From Xiphydria camelus (lineage: Eukaryota; Arthropoda; Insecta; Hymenoptera; Xiphydriidae), in contig OY783192.1 of the NCBI GenBank assembly GCA_963678675.1, positions 12,143,393 to 12,207,392 on the forward strand: a stretch of DNA of 64,000 nt. The letters are read 5' to 3'. A program made the translations under genes and the position numbers. How positions within the stretch are numbered: the first letter of the stretch is position 1; each line of letters opens with the position of its first letter. Of the stretch, positions 10,158 through 20,470 are shown in pieces. The notes under the pieces were generated by a model. That model was not told the DNA's origin. It saw only the letters and a program-made list of their open reading frames with translations, and did not search any database.

Positions 10158-11076
10158 TTAGGTCGATGCAAAAGAAATGCAGGATTTTAATCTATAACTT
10201 TAAAATATCATAACTTAACTGAACGAAAACTTTATTAATCAAAATAAGCACCATTACAATTAATACAGCTTTTCCAACGAGAGAAACGAGTTTATTTATA
10301 CCGGTCGCGTAAAAATCTGGGCTTCTCTAGAAGCGATAAAGGCGTCGAAGGCATTTTTAGCATCATCATGGTTTCTAAAGCATCTCCCGCGCAGGAAGTT
10401 GTCGAAATGCTTAAAAAAATGGTAGTCTGTTGGCGAAAGGTCGGAGAATATGGAGGGTGAGGCAAAGTCTCATAGCCCAGCTCGTTCAGCTTCTGGAGCG
10501 TTGATTGTGCATTTTGTTTCTCATTAAGTTCGTGCGGCACCCACTTGTCGAGCTTCTTTGACTTTCCAATTTGTTTCAAATGTCGAACAACAGTTGATTG
10601 GTCAACGTGAAGCTCTTCAACAACTTCTCGAGTTTTTTTAAGCGGATCGGCTTCGATTAACACCTTCAACTGATCATTATCGATCACCGGTGGGCGGCTA
10701 CCGTGGGGCTCATCTTCAAGGTTGGTCTTGCCAGAACGAAACTTTTGATACCAGCGCTGCACCACATGCACTCGTTTACGCTTCCTGCGTCCCATACTTT
10801 ATTGATATTTCTGGCAGTTTGAGCTGCACTACGCGCCAGTTTAAATTCATAAAAAAAAATACTGCGAAAATCGCGCTTCGACATCTGCAAACAAAAGTCG
10901 AATAATTGATAAGAAAAAAGAATTACGGTAAATTTTATATAAATATCTAGAAAGAGCATAAAATAAGCTTTAAAACGATATATAACACATTAAAGTAAAA
11001 TAATGATTTATTGGTATAAACCTTGCGTTAAATATGAAAAAGTGGAAAAACCTGCATTTCTTTTGCATCAACCTAA
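10158..11076 (-). mobile_element. deleted mariner (Hsmar-like) with intact ends
   Basis: Its terminal inverted repeats are TTAGGTCGATGCAAAAGAAA (10158) and, reversed, TTAGGTTGATGCAAAAGAAA (11076). TA flanks both sides (10156-10157, 11077-11078). At 919 bp it is shorter than the usual about 1.3 kb. An uninterrupted counterpart of the target (AGATGTATATACCGGC region) is in the left arm of the host element near 9020. Confidence 0.9.
10292..10884 (-). pseudogene. mariner transposase with internal deletion
   Basis: Starts at 10884 (MSKRDFRSIFFYEFKLA). One frameshift near 10790 joins it to the 167-codon open stretch, which has the second HTH (VVQRWYQKFRSGKTNLED) and the WVPHEL linker. Right after ELNEKQNAQ the sequence jumps to LGYETLPHPPYSP. 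The DNA encoding the first two catalytic aspartates is therefore gone. The end of the frame is shifted through the third-D region. It cannot make a working transposase. Confidence 0.85.
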
Positions 11077-11204
11077 TATATCCGGCTGATCGTTGGAAGT
11101 TCGTTGGAAGCATTCATTTCAATAGACGGTTTACGAACCGTTCACGAGCGGCTCGCGACCCGTTCGGCTCACGCTCGGCTCGCAGATGTATACGCATCTA
11201 GATC

Positions 11205-11475
11205 TGCGGTCCTACGGGTTGAAGTAAGGCGCACTTCGTGAAGACTCTTTCGCCATATGCCGCGCATGATGGTCATACAACCCGAGAGAAATCTCTTTTA
11301 CTACGCGGAGTGGCAGGGAGCTATCGCGAGTACGGTGACTGTGAAGTTCCGCGAAGGACTGATGCGTTCGAGCGATTACGTGGACGATCCGCGTGCAAAA
11401 CTCGTGGTTATCGACGACCGGATGCGCGAGGTATCGATTAACGCCGTTATGGATCTCTTTACAAGCAGATCTTTA
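11205..11475 (+). pseudogene. Polinton packaging ATPase (FtsK/HerA type) fragment
   Basis: Seen: a Walker A-like CGPTG at about 11208 followed by AHFVKTL, then in another frame RNLFYYAEWQ, VKFREGL and the Walker B segment KLVVIDDRM, then VMDLFTSRSLL. The order and motifs follow the A32/FtsK-like ATPase of Polintons. The Walker A loop is disrupted by an in-frame stop. The copy ends where copia sequence begins at about 11476. Translation from the ATG at 11257 runs straight into copia integrase without a stop. Confidence 0.7.
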
Positions 11476-14400
11476 TTACGCAAAATCTATTGTATTTCAT
11501 TAGGGCCACTGAGAGTTTCCGATGGCTTGAAGGATCGCAGAGTGAACCTCAAAGGGACGCCCTTGGTGCCGGATCTGCGGACGAATTTGATCTCTGTGTC
11601 GAAGATTACGGATCATGGGAACGAGGTCTTGTTTCGAAAACGAGACGCTGTCGTGAGAGGAACGGATGGGACGACGAAGATGGTGGCCGATCGCATCGGC
11701 GACCTTTATTACATACGTGAGAACGACGAGGAGGCGCACGCGGCTGCAGTCAACGACGGTCAGACGGAGCTCGAGCTGTGGTACAGGAGGTTGGGTCACC
11801 TGAATGCATGTGATCTGTTCGAAATGTCGAGGAAGCGCGTTGTCTCGGGCGTGGATCTCGGGAGCGCTCTCAGCCTACCGACATGTGACGCGTGTATGAA
11901 GGGTAAGCTCACCGCATTGCCATTTTCGAATAATTCTTCCAGAAGCACAACAAAGTTGGAGATCGTTCACACCGATGTGTGCGGGCCCATGCGGGTTCAA
12001 TCGAAGCGCGGGGCACTCTACATGCTCGTGTTTGTTGACGATTGCACGAGGTGGTGTGAGATCTACTTTGTGAAGCGAAAAAGCGATATTTTCGCGACCT
12101 TCAGGGAATTCAAGCTTTATGCCGAGAAGGAGACTGGGGAAAAGATCAAGAATTTTCAGAGCGATAATGGGAAAGAATTTTGCAAGGGCGAATTAAACGC
12201 GTTCCTGAAGTCTCAGGGTATTCGGCGCAGGCTCACCATCCCGCACACTCCGCAACAGAACGGCGTAGCTGAGCGGAAAAATCGGATGCTTTTAGAAATG
12301 GCTCGCTGTCTTCTCTTCGAGGCGAATCTCGCGCCGTCATTCTGGGCAGAGGCGCTGTACGCTGTAAATTACTTGCGAAATCGTTGTACCTCGAAAAGCC
12401 TGGAAGGGAGGACGCCCTACGAGGCCTGGCATGGAAGAATCCCGGATCTACGACATCTCCGGGTTGTTAGCACGAAGGCGTTCGTTCTTGTTAAAGCTCC
12501 GACTAAAGGGAAATTCGATCCGCGAGCCAGCGAAGGCGTTCTTGTCGGGTATTCGGACGTATCAAAGGGCTATCGAGTGTGGGTGCCGTCTGAAAGTCGC
12601 GTCGTTACAGCCCGAGACGTAAAGTTCAAGTCAGAGCTCGGAAGAGCCCGTTCGGAGTTTGTGGATTTCTGCCCCGATGATTTTATCGGTGATAAAGCAG
12701 CTGTGCGATGAGCAAGTTGTGGAGAAATCGCGAGTGGAGGAGAGAGAATTTGACGTCGCGCCGATCTTACATCCTGCCGAGGACGTGATTACAGAGTCTG
12801 TCATACGGAGAGCGCCTGGAAGGCCGCGTTTTGTACGTACTAGCAGTCAAGGACGACCTCGGAAAGAGTATCGGACAGTTAGTGTTTCGTCAAGAGGTTT
12901 GCAGGATGGCGATGGGACTCCAAGGACATCGATGGGACGAACTTCACGCGGCGATAAAGTGCCTGAGGAATTGCAGAACGAGCCGATGGATGACGAGGTT
13001 TTCGAGGAGGCGAATGTCGCATTGATTTATGCGACAGAGATTCGTCTTCAGGAGGTCATGGCTGGGCCTCAGGCGGACGAGTGGAAGGAAGCGATGGTTT
13101 CCGAATTCTGGAGCATTGTCGCTCGCGAGACCTGGGAGCTCGTCGAACGGCCGAAGGGGAGGACTGTAATTAGTTGTCGCCCTGTTTTCACGAATAAATT
13201 GAAGCCCGATGGTACTTTGAACCGTTGAAAGGTGCGCCTGGTTGCTCGCGGTTTTTCTCAACGTCCTGGTGTTGATTTCGTCGAGACGTTCGCACCGGTT
13301 GTGAGGTTGGGATCGTTGCAGCTGATGACGGCGCTTTCTGTACATTACGGGATGGTCGTTCATCAGTACGATATCGTTATAATGGTGTATCTAAACGGTT
13401 TCCTCGACGAGGAGGTATTTATGGAAAAGCCCGAAATGTTAGAAGAAATTTTACAAGAGATCGTGTCTCAAAACGGACAAAACGACGGGATTGGAGCCCA
13501 GGCAGCAAAGATGCTGCGCTCGTTGAAGAGTAGGGATAAAGTCTGCCTGCTCAACAGAGCGTTATATGGTTTACGACAGGCCGGACGGCAGTGGCGCTCG
13601 TTTGGATGCGGTTATCCGTTGTCTGGGCTTGACTTCGACAAACGCGAATCCCTGCCTGTACTATTCAAAGCGGGGCGAAACGCTGCTGTTGGCTTTGGTC
13701 TATGTTGATGATATTTTGCTCAGTTCGCAGGATACTAAGTAGATCAAGGACGTGAGTCGGCAACTCGCATGAGAGTTTGAGGTCAAGGACCTCAGCGTAG
13801 CCCGATTTTGCCTTGGGATTGAGATTATCCAAGAGAAGGATGTTATTTCCCTGGAGCCAGGAGAAATACATCAACGAGATCTTGGAGCGTTTCCATATGG
13901 AGGCGTCGAATCCCGTAGCCACTCCTGGGGAGGTTAGTGCACAGGTGGCGTCGTTGGAAACTTGCACGGACCAGCGGGAGGAGTCCGCGAAGCCCTATCG
14001 GGAGCTTGTCGGGTCTCTAATGTATCTGGCCGTTGCTACGCGCCCGGATATCGTGTACATCGCAAGCTATCTCGCTCAGTTTAACCATGGATTCATCGAA
14101 ACGCATTGGAAAGCCGCGAAGCGCATTTTGCGATATCTCAAGGGTGCGGCTAACTTCGATCCATGTTTCAGAAAGTCTGTTGATGGGATGATCGGGTATT
14201 CCGACTTGGACTGGACGAATTGTCCCATGGACCGGAAGTCTTATACTGGCTACGCCTTCGTTCTAAACGGAGCTGCTCTGAGCTGGAAAGCCCAGAAGCA
14301 AAAGACAGTTGCACTCTCGTCAACCGAAGCAGAGTATATGGCGCTCGCCGAGGCCGCTAAGGAGCTGTCGTACTTGAGGATGCTGCTGCGAGAGCTCGGG

Positions 14401-14660
14401 CTGCGTGAGTTCGAGGGTTTCTTCACCTGCTGCGACAATCGTGGTGCAAAGTGCGTCACCGAGAATCCGGTATTTCACGGCCGGATGAAACACATCGACG
14501 TCCGACATCACTATGTTCGTCAGGCCGTCAAAAGGATGGGATTTTCTCGGTTCGATCGGTTCCGACTACCGAGATGCCTGCGGACGTTCTCACGAAGTCG
14601 CTACCGAAGTCAAAACATTGTAAATGTATCGGATTGCTCGGGGTCAAGTCTGTTCGCTAA
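11476..14660 (+). pseudogene. copia-type pol polyprotein #1, 5'-truncated and frameshifted
   Basis: Lacks gag and the protease active site. It starts in the region after the protease (VPDLRTNLISVSKI). Integrase follows, with the zinc-binding HHCC region (WYRRLGHLN...CDACMKGK), core aspartates in VHTDVCGP and FQSDNGKEF, and glutamate in TPQQNGVAERKNR. The frame stays open to 12711. Reverse transcriptase begins at about 13030 (WKEAMVSEF). A stop at 13226-13228 precedes VRLVARGFSQRPGVD. ALYGLRQAGRQW is at about 13560 and the catalytic LVYVDDI at about 13697, in a shifted frame. RNase H (13813-14673) contains ALSSTEAEYMAL. The tail reading EMPADVLTKSLPKSKH is in another frame, ending at 14660. 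Several stops and shifts make it dead. Confidence 0.9.
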
Positions 14661-14693
14661 TCGATTCCAATGACGCTCGGATCGAGTAGGGTG

Positions 14694-14908
14694 TGTTGGA
14701 GTTGATTTGAATTAATACGATCTTTCGCGCCGTTATCGATAAGGCGTCGCGGCGGTGCCGCGTGTGGTTATACGCATATGCGCCTTTGTTCCCCTTCCGG
14801 TGATGCCTTGACCACGCGAGCATTGTGCTTTTATCAAATATAGTAATCCGAAGTAATCGGTAAACTTATGACTACCACGATCTTTTATTTCACGCGATCC
14901 CGTTTACA
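14694..14908 (+). repeat. putative 3' LTR of copia #1
   Basis: Starts TGTTGGAG just after a purine tract (GAGTAGGGTG) and about 30 bases after the pol stop, as expected for a copia 3' LTR. The proposed end at TTTACA gives TG...CA. There is no 5' LTR in the window to confirm the end, so the right boundary is a guess. Confidence 0.4.
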
Positions 14909-15259
14909 TAGCTGCTGCGCGAACAGAAGGTTCGGACCAAAAATATGTTGTGTTATTTCTCTATGGAAACTTATGCATGTGTAAGACAACATGTACGTGA
15001 AAGAATTTTTCAAAAAAAAATAAAATTTACTACTTAAAATTGCAAATTGTAACTCCGACGATAACGTTAGGGGCGAGAACGTCTTCTTATTGGTTTAACG
15101 TCACTTGCCAGACACAAGCTCCGCCTTCTTCCGGAGAGCAATAGAGGCATACACCGCGCGAACGTGATGTTACGATCTGGCTCGCTCGTAAGGGTTTTCC
15201 GATCGGTTATCTATTGAATTTGTCATTCTCCCCTTTACAAGGCTAATTTAATGTTCTAA
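14909..15259. other. non-coding spacer ending in an interrupted dispersed repeat
   Basis: No gene. From about 15190 (CGATCGGTTATCTATTGAA) to 15259 it matches 24485-24562 and resumes at 17521 after the inserted element 15260-17517. Confidence 0.45.
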
Positions 15260-15448
15260 CAAGGGGAGGGCTCGACCCATGGGACACCGATTTGAACGGC
15301 GTTTTGGTTAAACGGTAGCCAAAAGGGTCACAAACAACCTCCTAAAGCGGTTGCTGCTAATGCGGCTTCATTTATTTATAAACAGTATTTTAGTTTTTAC
15401 GCTGCCGGACCGGACGATAGTGGTCTGATTTTAAACGACAGTTTCCAC

Positions 15449-15533
15449 AGCGGCGCGGTGGCGCAGTGGTTAAGGGTAAGTCTTACCACGCGGTGGACTC
15501 GGGTTCGATTCTTGCTGCGGGCAGTTTTTTTTT
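15449..15533 (+). ncRNA. tRNA-like Pol III module, left arm
   Basis: It has an A box (TGGCGCAGTGGTTAAG), a B box (GGGTTCGATTCTT) and nine T at 15525-15533. The short palindrome GGTAAGTCTTACC sits where an anticodon arm would be. The flanking CAGCGGC and GCTGCGG can partly pair as an acceptor stem. It faces the centre of the element. It is not a canonical tRNA because the anticodon loop would be only three bases. Confidence 0.6.
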
Positions 15534-15689
15534 CATTTTATTTATTTCTATATTGTGAAATAGTTATTTCTATTGCAGAGATAAAAAAATGTGCTGAAAA
15601 AATTAATTTTAAAGGGGAAATGAAAATGTGAAAAATCATTCAAACGAAAAATATTTTTTAGTATTAAATGTTTTTGATTTATTCTTATT

Positions 15690-15735
15690 TCTATATATAT
15701 ATTATATATATATATATATAATATATAATTTAATT
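15690..15735. repeat. (AT)n microsatellite
   Basis: ATATAT runs within the left arm. A matching shorter run occurs in the right arm near 16575-16600. Confidence 0.8.
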
Positions 15736-16760
15736 ACACAGTCACACAAAAAAAAAGTGGGATATACATTTGATGCGATATATGTTATCCGTAGTAATTT
15801 TGCCTCCTGATTATGAATCCGGTGTCAAAATTTGACCATCACGTCACAATTTTTTTCTAACTTCAAAAAACTGCACAGTCACACACAAAAAAAGTGGGGT
15901 ACATACTTTTGATGCGATATATGTTATTCGTAGTAATTTTGCCTCCTGATCACGAATCCGGTGTCAAAATTTGACTATCACGTCATATTTTTTTTAATGT
16001 CAAAAAACCAGCCAGAGACCATGATTTTAAAAAAGTTAGTTGGACTTAAACCAAATTCGGTATAGTCGGGTTTTTTGGGTCAGAATCGACAGACTCATAC
16101 CCAATTTGATATAGGGGTTTTTTGCAGTCGCTGATGACCAATATAAAGTTATATTTACAAAAATTCAAAATTTTCGAAAATCTCGTCCGCCATATTGGAT
16201 CCGCCATCTTGAATTTTAAAAATCTGACTTCAGAGTCATGATCAGCGACCCAAAAAACCCCCTTATACCAAATTTGGCATGAATCCGTCGATTTTCAAAA
16301 ATCTCGTCCGCCATATTGGATCCGCCATCTTGAATTTTTGAAATCCGACTTCAGATTCGTGATCAGCGACCCAAAAAACCCCCCATAGCGAATTTGGTTT
16401 AAGTCCATTAACTTTTTGAAAATCATGATATCTTGATGGTTTTTTGATTAAAAAACAAATGTGACGTGATGGCTAAATTTTGACACCGGATTCATAATTA
16501 GGAGGCAAAATTACTACGGATAACATATCGCATCAAATATATATCCCACTTTTTTTTTTTGTGTGACTGTGTAATTAAATTATATATTATATATATATAT
16601 AGAAATAAGAATAAATCTAAAACATTTAATACTAGAAAATATTTTTCGTTTGAATGATTTTTCCCATTTTCATTTCCTCTTTAAAATTAATTTTTTCAGC
16701 ATATTTTTTTTATATCTGCTATAGAAATAACTATTTCACAATATAGAAATAAATAAAATG

Positions 16761-17342
16761 AAAAAAAAAACTGCCCGCAGCAAGAATCGAACCCGAGTCT
16801 ACCGCGTGGTAAGACTTACATTTTTTCTTTTTTTAAATTATTTATTATTCATAACACTTTATAGTAAATTTATATATCTACATTTAGATAACTAAATAAA
16901 CATAAAAGTTTTACGAACATATGCTTTTACACGTAGTCCCTGCTCAACTTAACAAGCTTAACCTGCTGATTTGATTTTTGTACTTAACGTTTACTTTTGA
17001 TTTATTTGTTTTCTTAACTCGGTATACGGTTTCTTACTTGTAGTGGCTTATTTATAGGAAAATTTTATAAAAACCTATTTATAACATTTGGAGACTTTAC
17101 AACTTAGTTCTAAGGCTTATGCTTAAGTTCTAGTTCATTTCTTTGAAGAGCTCTAAGGCTTGGTATGGCAGTTTATGTTTCAGCTCGAATGGCGCATTAT
17201 ATTCTCTAATGGCGGTGATGTTTTCAGTCAACTCGTTAGCTTCTAATTGTGTTGTATAAAAACTTGTTGCTAAGTCTTTAACGTAGTCTGGTAAGACTTA
17301 CCCTTAACCACTGCGCCACCGCGCCGCTGTGGAAATTGTCGT
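16761..17342 (-). ncRNA. tRNA-like module, right arm, split by a LINE insertion
   Basis: Inverted counterpart of 15449-15533. The B-box half with T-run lies at 16761-16818 and the A-box half at 17291-17342. The 10-bp GTAAGACTTA occurs on both sides of the inserted DNA (16809-16818 and 17291-17300). Before that insertion the two modules were nearly identical. Confidence 0.6.
16819..17290 (-). mobile_element. 5'-truncated LINE fragment with 10-bp target duplication
   Basis: Flanked by GTAAGACTTA. On the minus strand it starts at 17290 with an open reading segment of about 54 codons (DYVKDLATSFYTTQLE...LKHKLPYQALELFKEMN, stop at about 17132). This looks like the C-terminus of a non-LTR retrotransposon ORF2. 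A 300-bp 3' UTR and an A-rich tail end at 16819. The duplication and truncation are the usual signs of target-primed insertion. The clade is not determined. Confidence 0.7.
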
Positions 17343-17520
17343 TTAAAATCAGACCACTATCATCCGGTCCGGCAGCGTAAAAACTAAAATACTATTTATA
17401 AATAAACGAAGCCGCATTGGCAGCAACCGCTTTAGGGGGTTGTTTGTGACCCTTTTGGCTACCGTTTAACCAAAACGCCGTTCAAATCGGTGTCCCATGG
17501 GTCGAGTCCTCCCCTTGTAA

Positions 17521-18035
17521 GTGTAGCGATAACTATCAGAATAGGTATGCGGGAAACGGTTTATTTCGACTCGTCCAGCATAAAGCCCTTTCAGGAAAGG
17601 TGCGGGACTGCGAATTAGTAACTTGCATGTATTTTGATTGTTTCTTAAAAATTAGAGTAAAAAATTACAATTTCAACGGAATATAAACTTATGGTTGTGT
17701 GTTACATGTCAGATACCTTCACAAATTTCAGTTAAACGTGTAGCGGTTGAAAGAGCTGCGCAAACAGCGAGAAGGCACGATTAATTAATTCTTTTTCTCT
17801 CATACAGTTACATATTATTAAAAAACACAGTGCTCTCTGGTTTTTATAACACGATAGCTTCATTCAATAAAATGTTCAAGGACAAAGAAAAATCATGCAA
17901 GTTCCTAATTGATTAGCAGCCTGGATTCGCCGAAACAGACCACTTGCCTTGCCATTATGACCGATGCGGGGATTAATTCTAAATTAGCGCTTTCGCTTAG
18001 TAGTTTAGTCATTATAGCATATGAAATGCAAATTA
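17521..18035 (+). repeat. dispersed repeat W, copy 1 (right part)
   Basis: Resembles 24563-24800 (AGCGGTATCTATTACAATAGG; GGTGCGGGACTGCGAG; CAGCCTAGATTCGCCGAAA) and, reversed, 61900-62060. It is interrupted by the MITE at 17617-17906. Its nature is unknown. It could be an LTR or a non-autonomous DNA element. Confidence 0.55.
17617..17906. mobile_element. MITE, AGTAACTTGCATG ends, AATT duplication
   Basis: Ends are AGTAACTTGCATG and, reversed, AGGAACTTGCATG. AATT flanks both sides (17613-17616, 17907-17910). The host repeat resumes with GATTAGCAGCC, as in the other copies. No coding capacity. Confidence 0.7.
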
Positions 18036-18260
18036 AGATTAATCTGGATAGGATGAAACCTATACCAATCGATAGGGAAAAATCCCCTGAAAAACATATC
18101 AAAAGATCGCAAGCAACTTTGGCCGAGAAATATTTTTTATTTTAATTTTCATTAATTAAAAATATTTCCCGGCCAAAGTTGCTTGGGATCTTTTGATACG
18201 TTTTTTTCAGAGGATTTTTCCCTATCGATTGATATAGGTTTCATCCTACCCAGATTAATT
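18036..18260. mobile_element. 225-bp palindromic MITE
   Basis: Nearly perfect hairpin. GATTAATCTGGATAGGATG at the left is mirrored at the right, with about 20 bases of loop around 18150. No ORF. Target duplication not certain. Confidence 0.75.
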
Positions 18261-18792
18261 AGCATTTCCTCGAAATAAATCGACTACTTTGACTAGATTC
18301 TAGATTGCTATGGGATCAAGCGGTACGAACCGATATGTCAAATCTTGTCTATTGCGCGACGGAACAATTTCACTTGAACTGAGCAGTCGATCGTCGACGA
18401 CGTTTAACGCGGTACACACGGTACGATACAACTGCGCAAATACAATCGCCACCAACTCATCGTACATATAGAATTTGTTACTTGCGACGATGAACTGTAC
18501 AAACCAAAATATCTGCAACGATTTATCATCCACACGTTCGATAAATCTGCGTAGTTCGGTTTGTACAGTTAAATCGCTACGATTTATCGTAATGTGTGTA
18601 GCTGTGAGTCTCGTTGCGAGTATTACGTCCCAATATCAAATCAACTTAAAATTTTCTCAGGGGTGCATTTATTTTAACTAATTTGTCGCACCTCACAAAG
18701 CGATTTACCTCAAAGATGTCGACGACCCAGCCCCATTGGTCCTGGTTCCCCCACCTGGTCCGCGCCGAGTCCTTAAGAAAGGACCGGCGAAC
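18261..18792. other. unassigned region with a weak 77-codon minus-strand frame
   Basis: A minus-strand frame (18533-18300) starting MDDKSLQIFWFVQF is open but not recognised. The ACACACGGTACGATA and ACACATTACGATA stretches look like related short repeats, which suggests a degraded DNA element. From about 18700 the DNA turns GC-rich up to the LINE target duplication at 18793. Confidence 0.3.
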
Positions 18793-18804
18793 GCCTGGAC
18801 GGCT
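18793..18804 (+). repeat. target-site duplication of the jockey-type LINE (left copy)
   Basis: GCCTGGACGGCT here and again at 23381-23392 right after the poly(A). This 12-bp match defines the limits of the LINE at 18805-23380. Confidence 0.85.
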
Positions 18805-19107
18805 CAGTCTTACCGGAGCTCTCGCACCATTCGGACGTTTCTGAAATCGCTGCGCAGTTCAGAATAAGGAAGGTCGCTCAGTGACCACGACCCTCTTCAC
18901 CCAGGGGCCCCACCCCCTAAAGGTTCAGGTCCACCGTGGCGGGCTGCTGCCACTCTTATATATCCACTAAGGTACGTACAGGTATACAGCGGCTGCCCCG
19001 CCGGGCGGCAGTCGCCGTTCACTCAACTAGCCCTTCTTAGGGCTCTACAACTCTAATTCCATCATTGTAGATCGCCTTCTGTTTCACCTCTCCTCCCACT
19101 AACCAAT

Positions 19108-20469
19108 ATGAGTATATCGCAAGATACGCTCACCCCTGCTTCCACCGCTCAAACTGAGCTCTCCCCTCCTACCTCGGACAGCTCACCCTCCCCAACCGCC
19201 GAATCCCTAAGCGCGACCCTCAGCCGCCTCGAGGATGATAGATCCCGTATCCTCCAGGCTCTCGCCGACTCCGACGCCCAGATCGCCAGAGTGAAGGCCC
19301 TCCTGCACTCCATCCACCAAAGGTCCTCCCCCTCCTCCTCGCCGTTTGTCGCGACGCAATCCACCCCCGCTATGGAAATCGACGGGAATCCCTGGCTAAC
19401 CCAGTCCCGAAGATCGGTCAAGCGGAAGAAATCAATCACTCCAGCAGCCAGTTCCTCGGGGTCCGACTCCGACTCCGTCTCGGATTCGGAGTCCGAGGAA
19501 AATGGCTCCTCCAATCTCCCGCCCATCTGCATCACGCAGAAATCCAAATGGACTTCCATTCAAAAATTCCTGGCAGATCAGGATATCCCCTTCCGCCGCG
19601 CGGTCAATACTTCTGACTCGGTCAAAGTATACCTCCAATCGGTTAACGATTTTCGCCGCCTGACTTCCAAGCTGGACGTAGACAAAATCCAGTTTACCAC
19701 CAATCAAATCCCCCAGGACAAAGACCTGACCGTAGTGATCAGGGGCGTTCTGGAATCCCTCTCTGAAGACGATATTCGCTCCGAACTCGCTACCAAGGGC
19801 CTGCTAGTCAAGTCTGTTTACCGCATGAAGAAAGGCGATAATATATGGCCTCTTGTCTGCGTCTACCTCGACGCCAAATCCCCATCCGCTAAATCCATCT
19901 ATAACATAAAATCGCTTTCCGGTCTCAGCGTAAAAGTTGAACCGAAAAGAAAATCTAAGATTATCCCGCAGTGCCGTCGCTGCATGAAATTCCGGCACAC
20001 GGCAAACTACTGCCATGCCTCCTGGGTCTGCGCCTTCTGCGCTAGGAACCATGAAACTTCTACATGTCGATCCAAAGACAAGCCAGATAAATCACCAACC
20101 TGCGCCAATTGCGGCGGCCCGCACCGTGCCACCTTCCGGAGTTGTCCTAAAGCTCCTCAAGTAACTTCGGCCTCTACACGAGCATCTCCCCCCACGCCCC
20201 CGGCCACCGTTCCGACCGCGCTCCTACGTAGCCGCCCTGGTGTCGAATCTCCCTCGGCCCTAACCGCACCTCCTCCTCCTCCACCACTTGCTCGCTCGTT
20301 CGCGCAGGTCACCAGTGGCCCCTCCACCTCCCCTGCCCCGCGCCAACCCACTCAACAACCCCCGGCCCCAGCCGCCCCCCACCAAAACCAGACTCTTCTA
20401 GAGCTTTTTCGCGACTTCGCCACCAAATTCACCTGGGCACTCCAACAGCCGGACGTCCAACTCCACTAA
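19108..20469 (+). CDS. LINE ORF1, gag-like nucleic-acid-binding protein
   Basis: 453 codons. It would coat the LINE RNA and help form the ribonucleoprotein that is imported to the nucleus. The N-terminus is Ser/Pro/Thr-rich with a coiled stretch (about 35-70), followed by a basic/acidic linker (RRSVKRKK, then a Ser/Asp/Glu tract at about 115-132). A pre-zinc domain follows at about 145-280. Three zinc-knuckle-like segments begin at about residue 288 (CRRCMKFRHTANYC, CAFCARNHETSTC, CANCGGPHRATFRSC). The C-terminus is proline-rich. The architecture is that of jockey-family ORF1. The ATG at 19108 is in a reasonable context (CCAATATGAG) and is the first in-frame ATG. ORF2 follows in the +1 frame. 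Confidence 0.9.
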   Translation: MSISQDTLTPASTAQTELSPPTSDSSPSPTAESLSATLSRLEDDRSRILQALADSDAQIARVKALLHSIHQRSSPSSSPFVATQSTPAMEIDGNPWLTQSRRSVKRKKSITPAASSSGSDSDSVSDSESEENGSSNLPPICITQKSKWTSIQKFLADQDIPFRRAVNTSDSVKVYLQSVNDFRRLTSKLDVDKIQFTTNQIPQDKDLTVVIRGVLESLSEDDIRSELATKGLLVKSVYRMKKGDNIWPLVCVYLDAKSPSAKSIYNIKSLSGLSVKVEPKRKSKIIPQCRRCMKFRHTANYCHASWVCAFCARNHETSTCRSKDKPDKSPTCANCGGPHRATFRSCPKAPQVTSASTRASPPTPPATVPTALLRSRPGVESPSALTAPPPPPPLARSFAQVTSGPSTSPAPRQPTQQPPAPAAPHQNQTLLELFRDFATKFTWALQQPDVQLH

Positions 20470-20470
20470 G

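Larger units (their letters stand above)
8934..11196. mobile_element. fold-back element inserted in the Polinton
   Basis: Its ends are inverted copies starting TGCGTATACATCTGCGAGCC (8934 and, reversed, 11196). The arms of about 150-200 bp contain repeated GAGCCGAGC/GCTCGTGAACCG motifs. The right arm is interrupted by a mariner at 10158-11076. The interior (9170-10020) is AT-rich and holds one doubtful ORF. The family is not recognised. It separates the polymerase from the ATPase Walker A region of the Polinton. Confidence 0.65.
15260..17517. mobile_element. CAAGG/TAA fold-back element with tRNA-like arms
   Basis: Ends are CAAGGGGAGGGCTCG...CCTCCCCTTG, flanked by TAA (15257-15259 and 17518-17520). 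The unoccupied sequence is visible in the repeat copy at 24552-24570 (ATTCTAAGTATAGCGG), which supports TAA as the duplication. The arms are at least 600 bp and include a tRNA-like module about 190 bp in from each end, then an AT microsatellite. The centre has repeated blocks (CCGCCATATTGGATCCGCC twice, and a TGATGCGATATATGTTAT block). No transposase remains, so it would depend on an autonomous relative. A 472-bp LINE fragment interrupts the right arm. Confidence 0.85.

Noticed and set aside
10684..10959. Separate gene opposite the second mariner
   Set aside because: The sense minus-strand frames are the mariner N-terminus. The plus-strand frame at 10690-10905 has no support.
19149..20351. 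Several long minus-strand frames opposite LINE ORF1
   Set aside because: Antisense shadows of a GC-rich coding sequence with no motif of their own.
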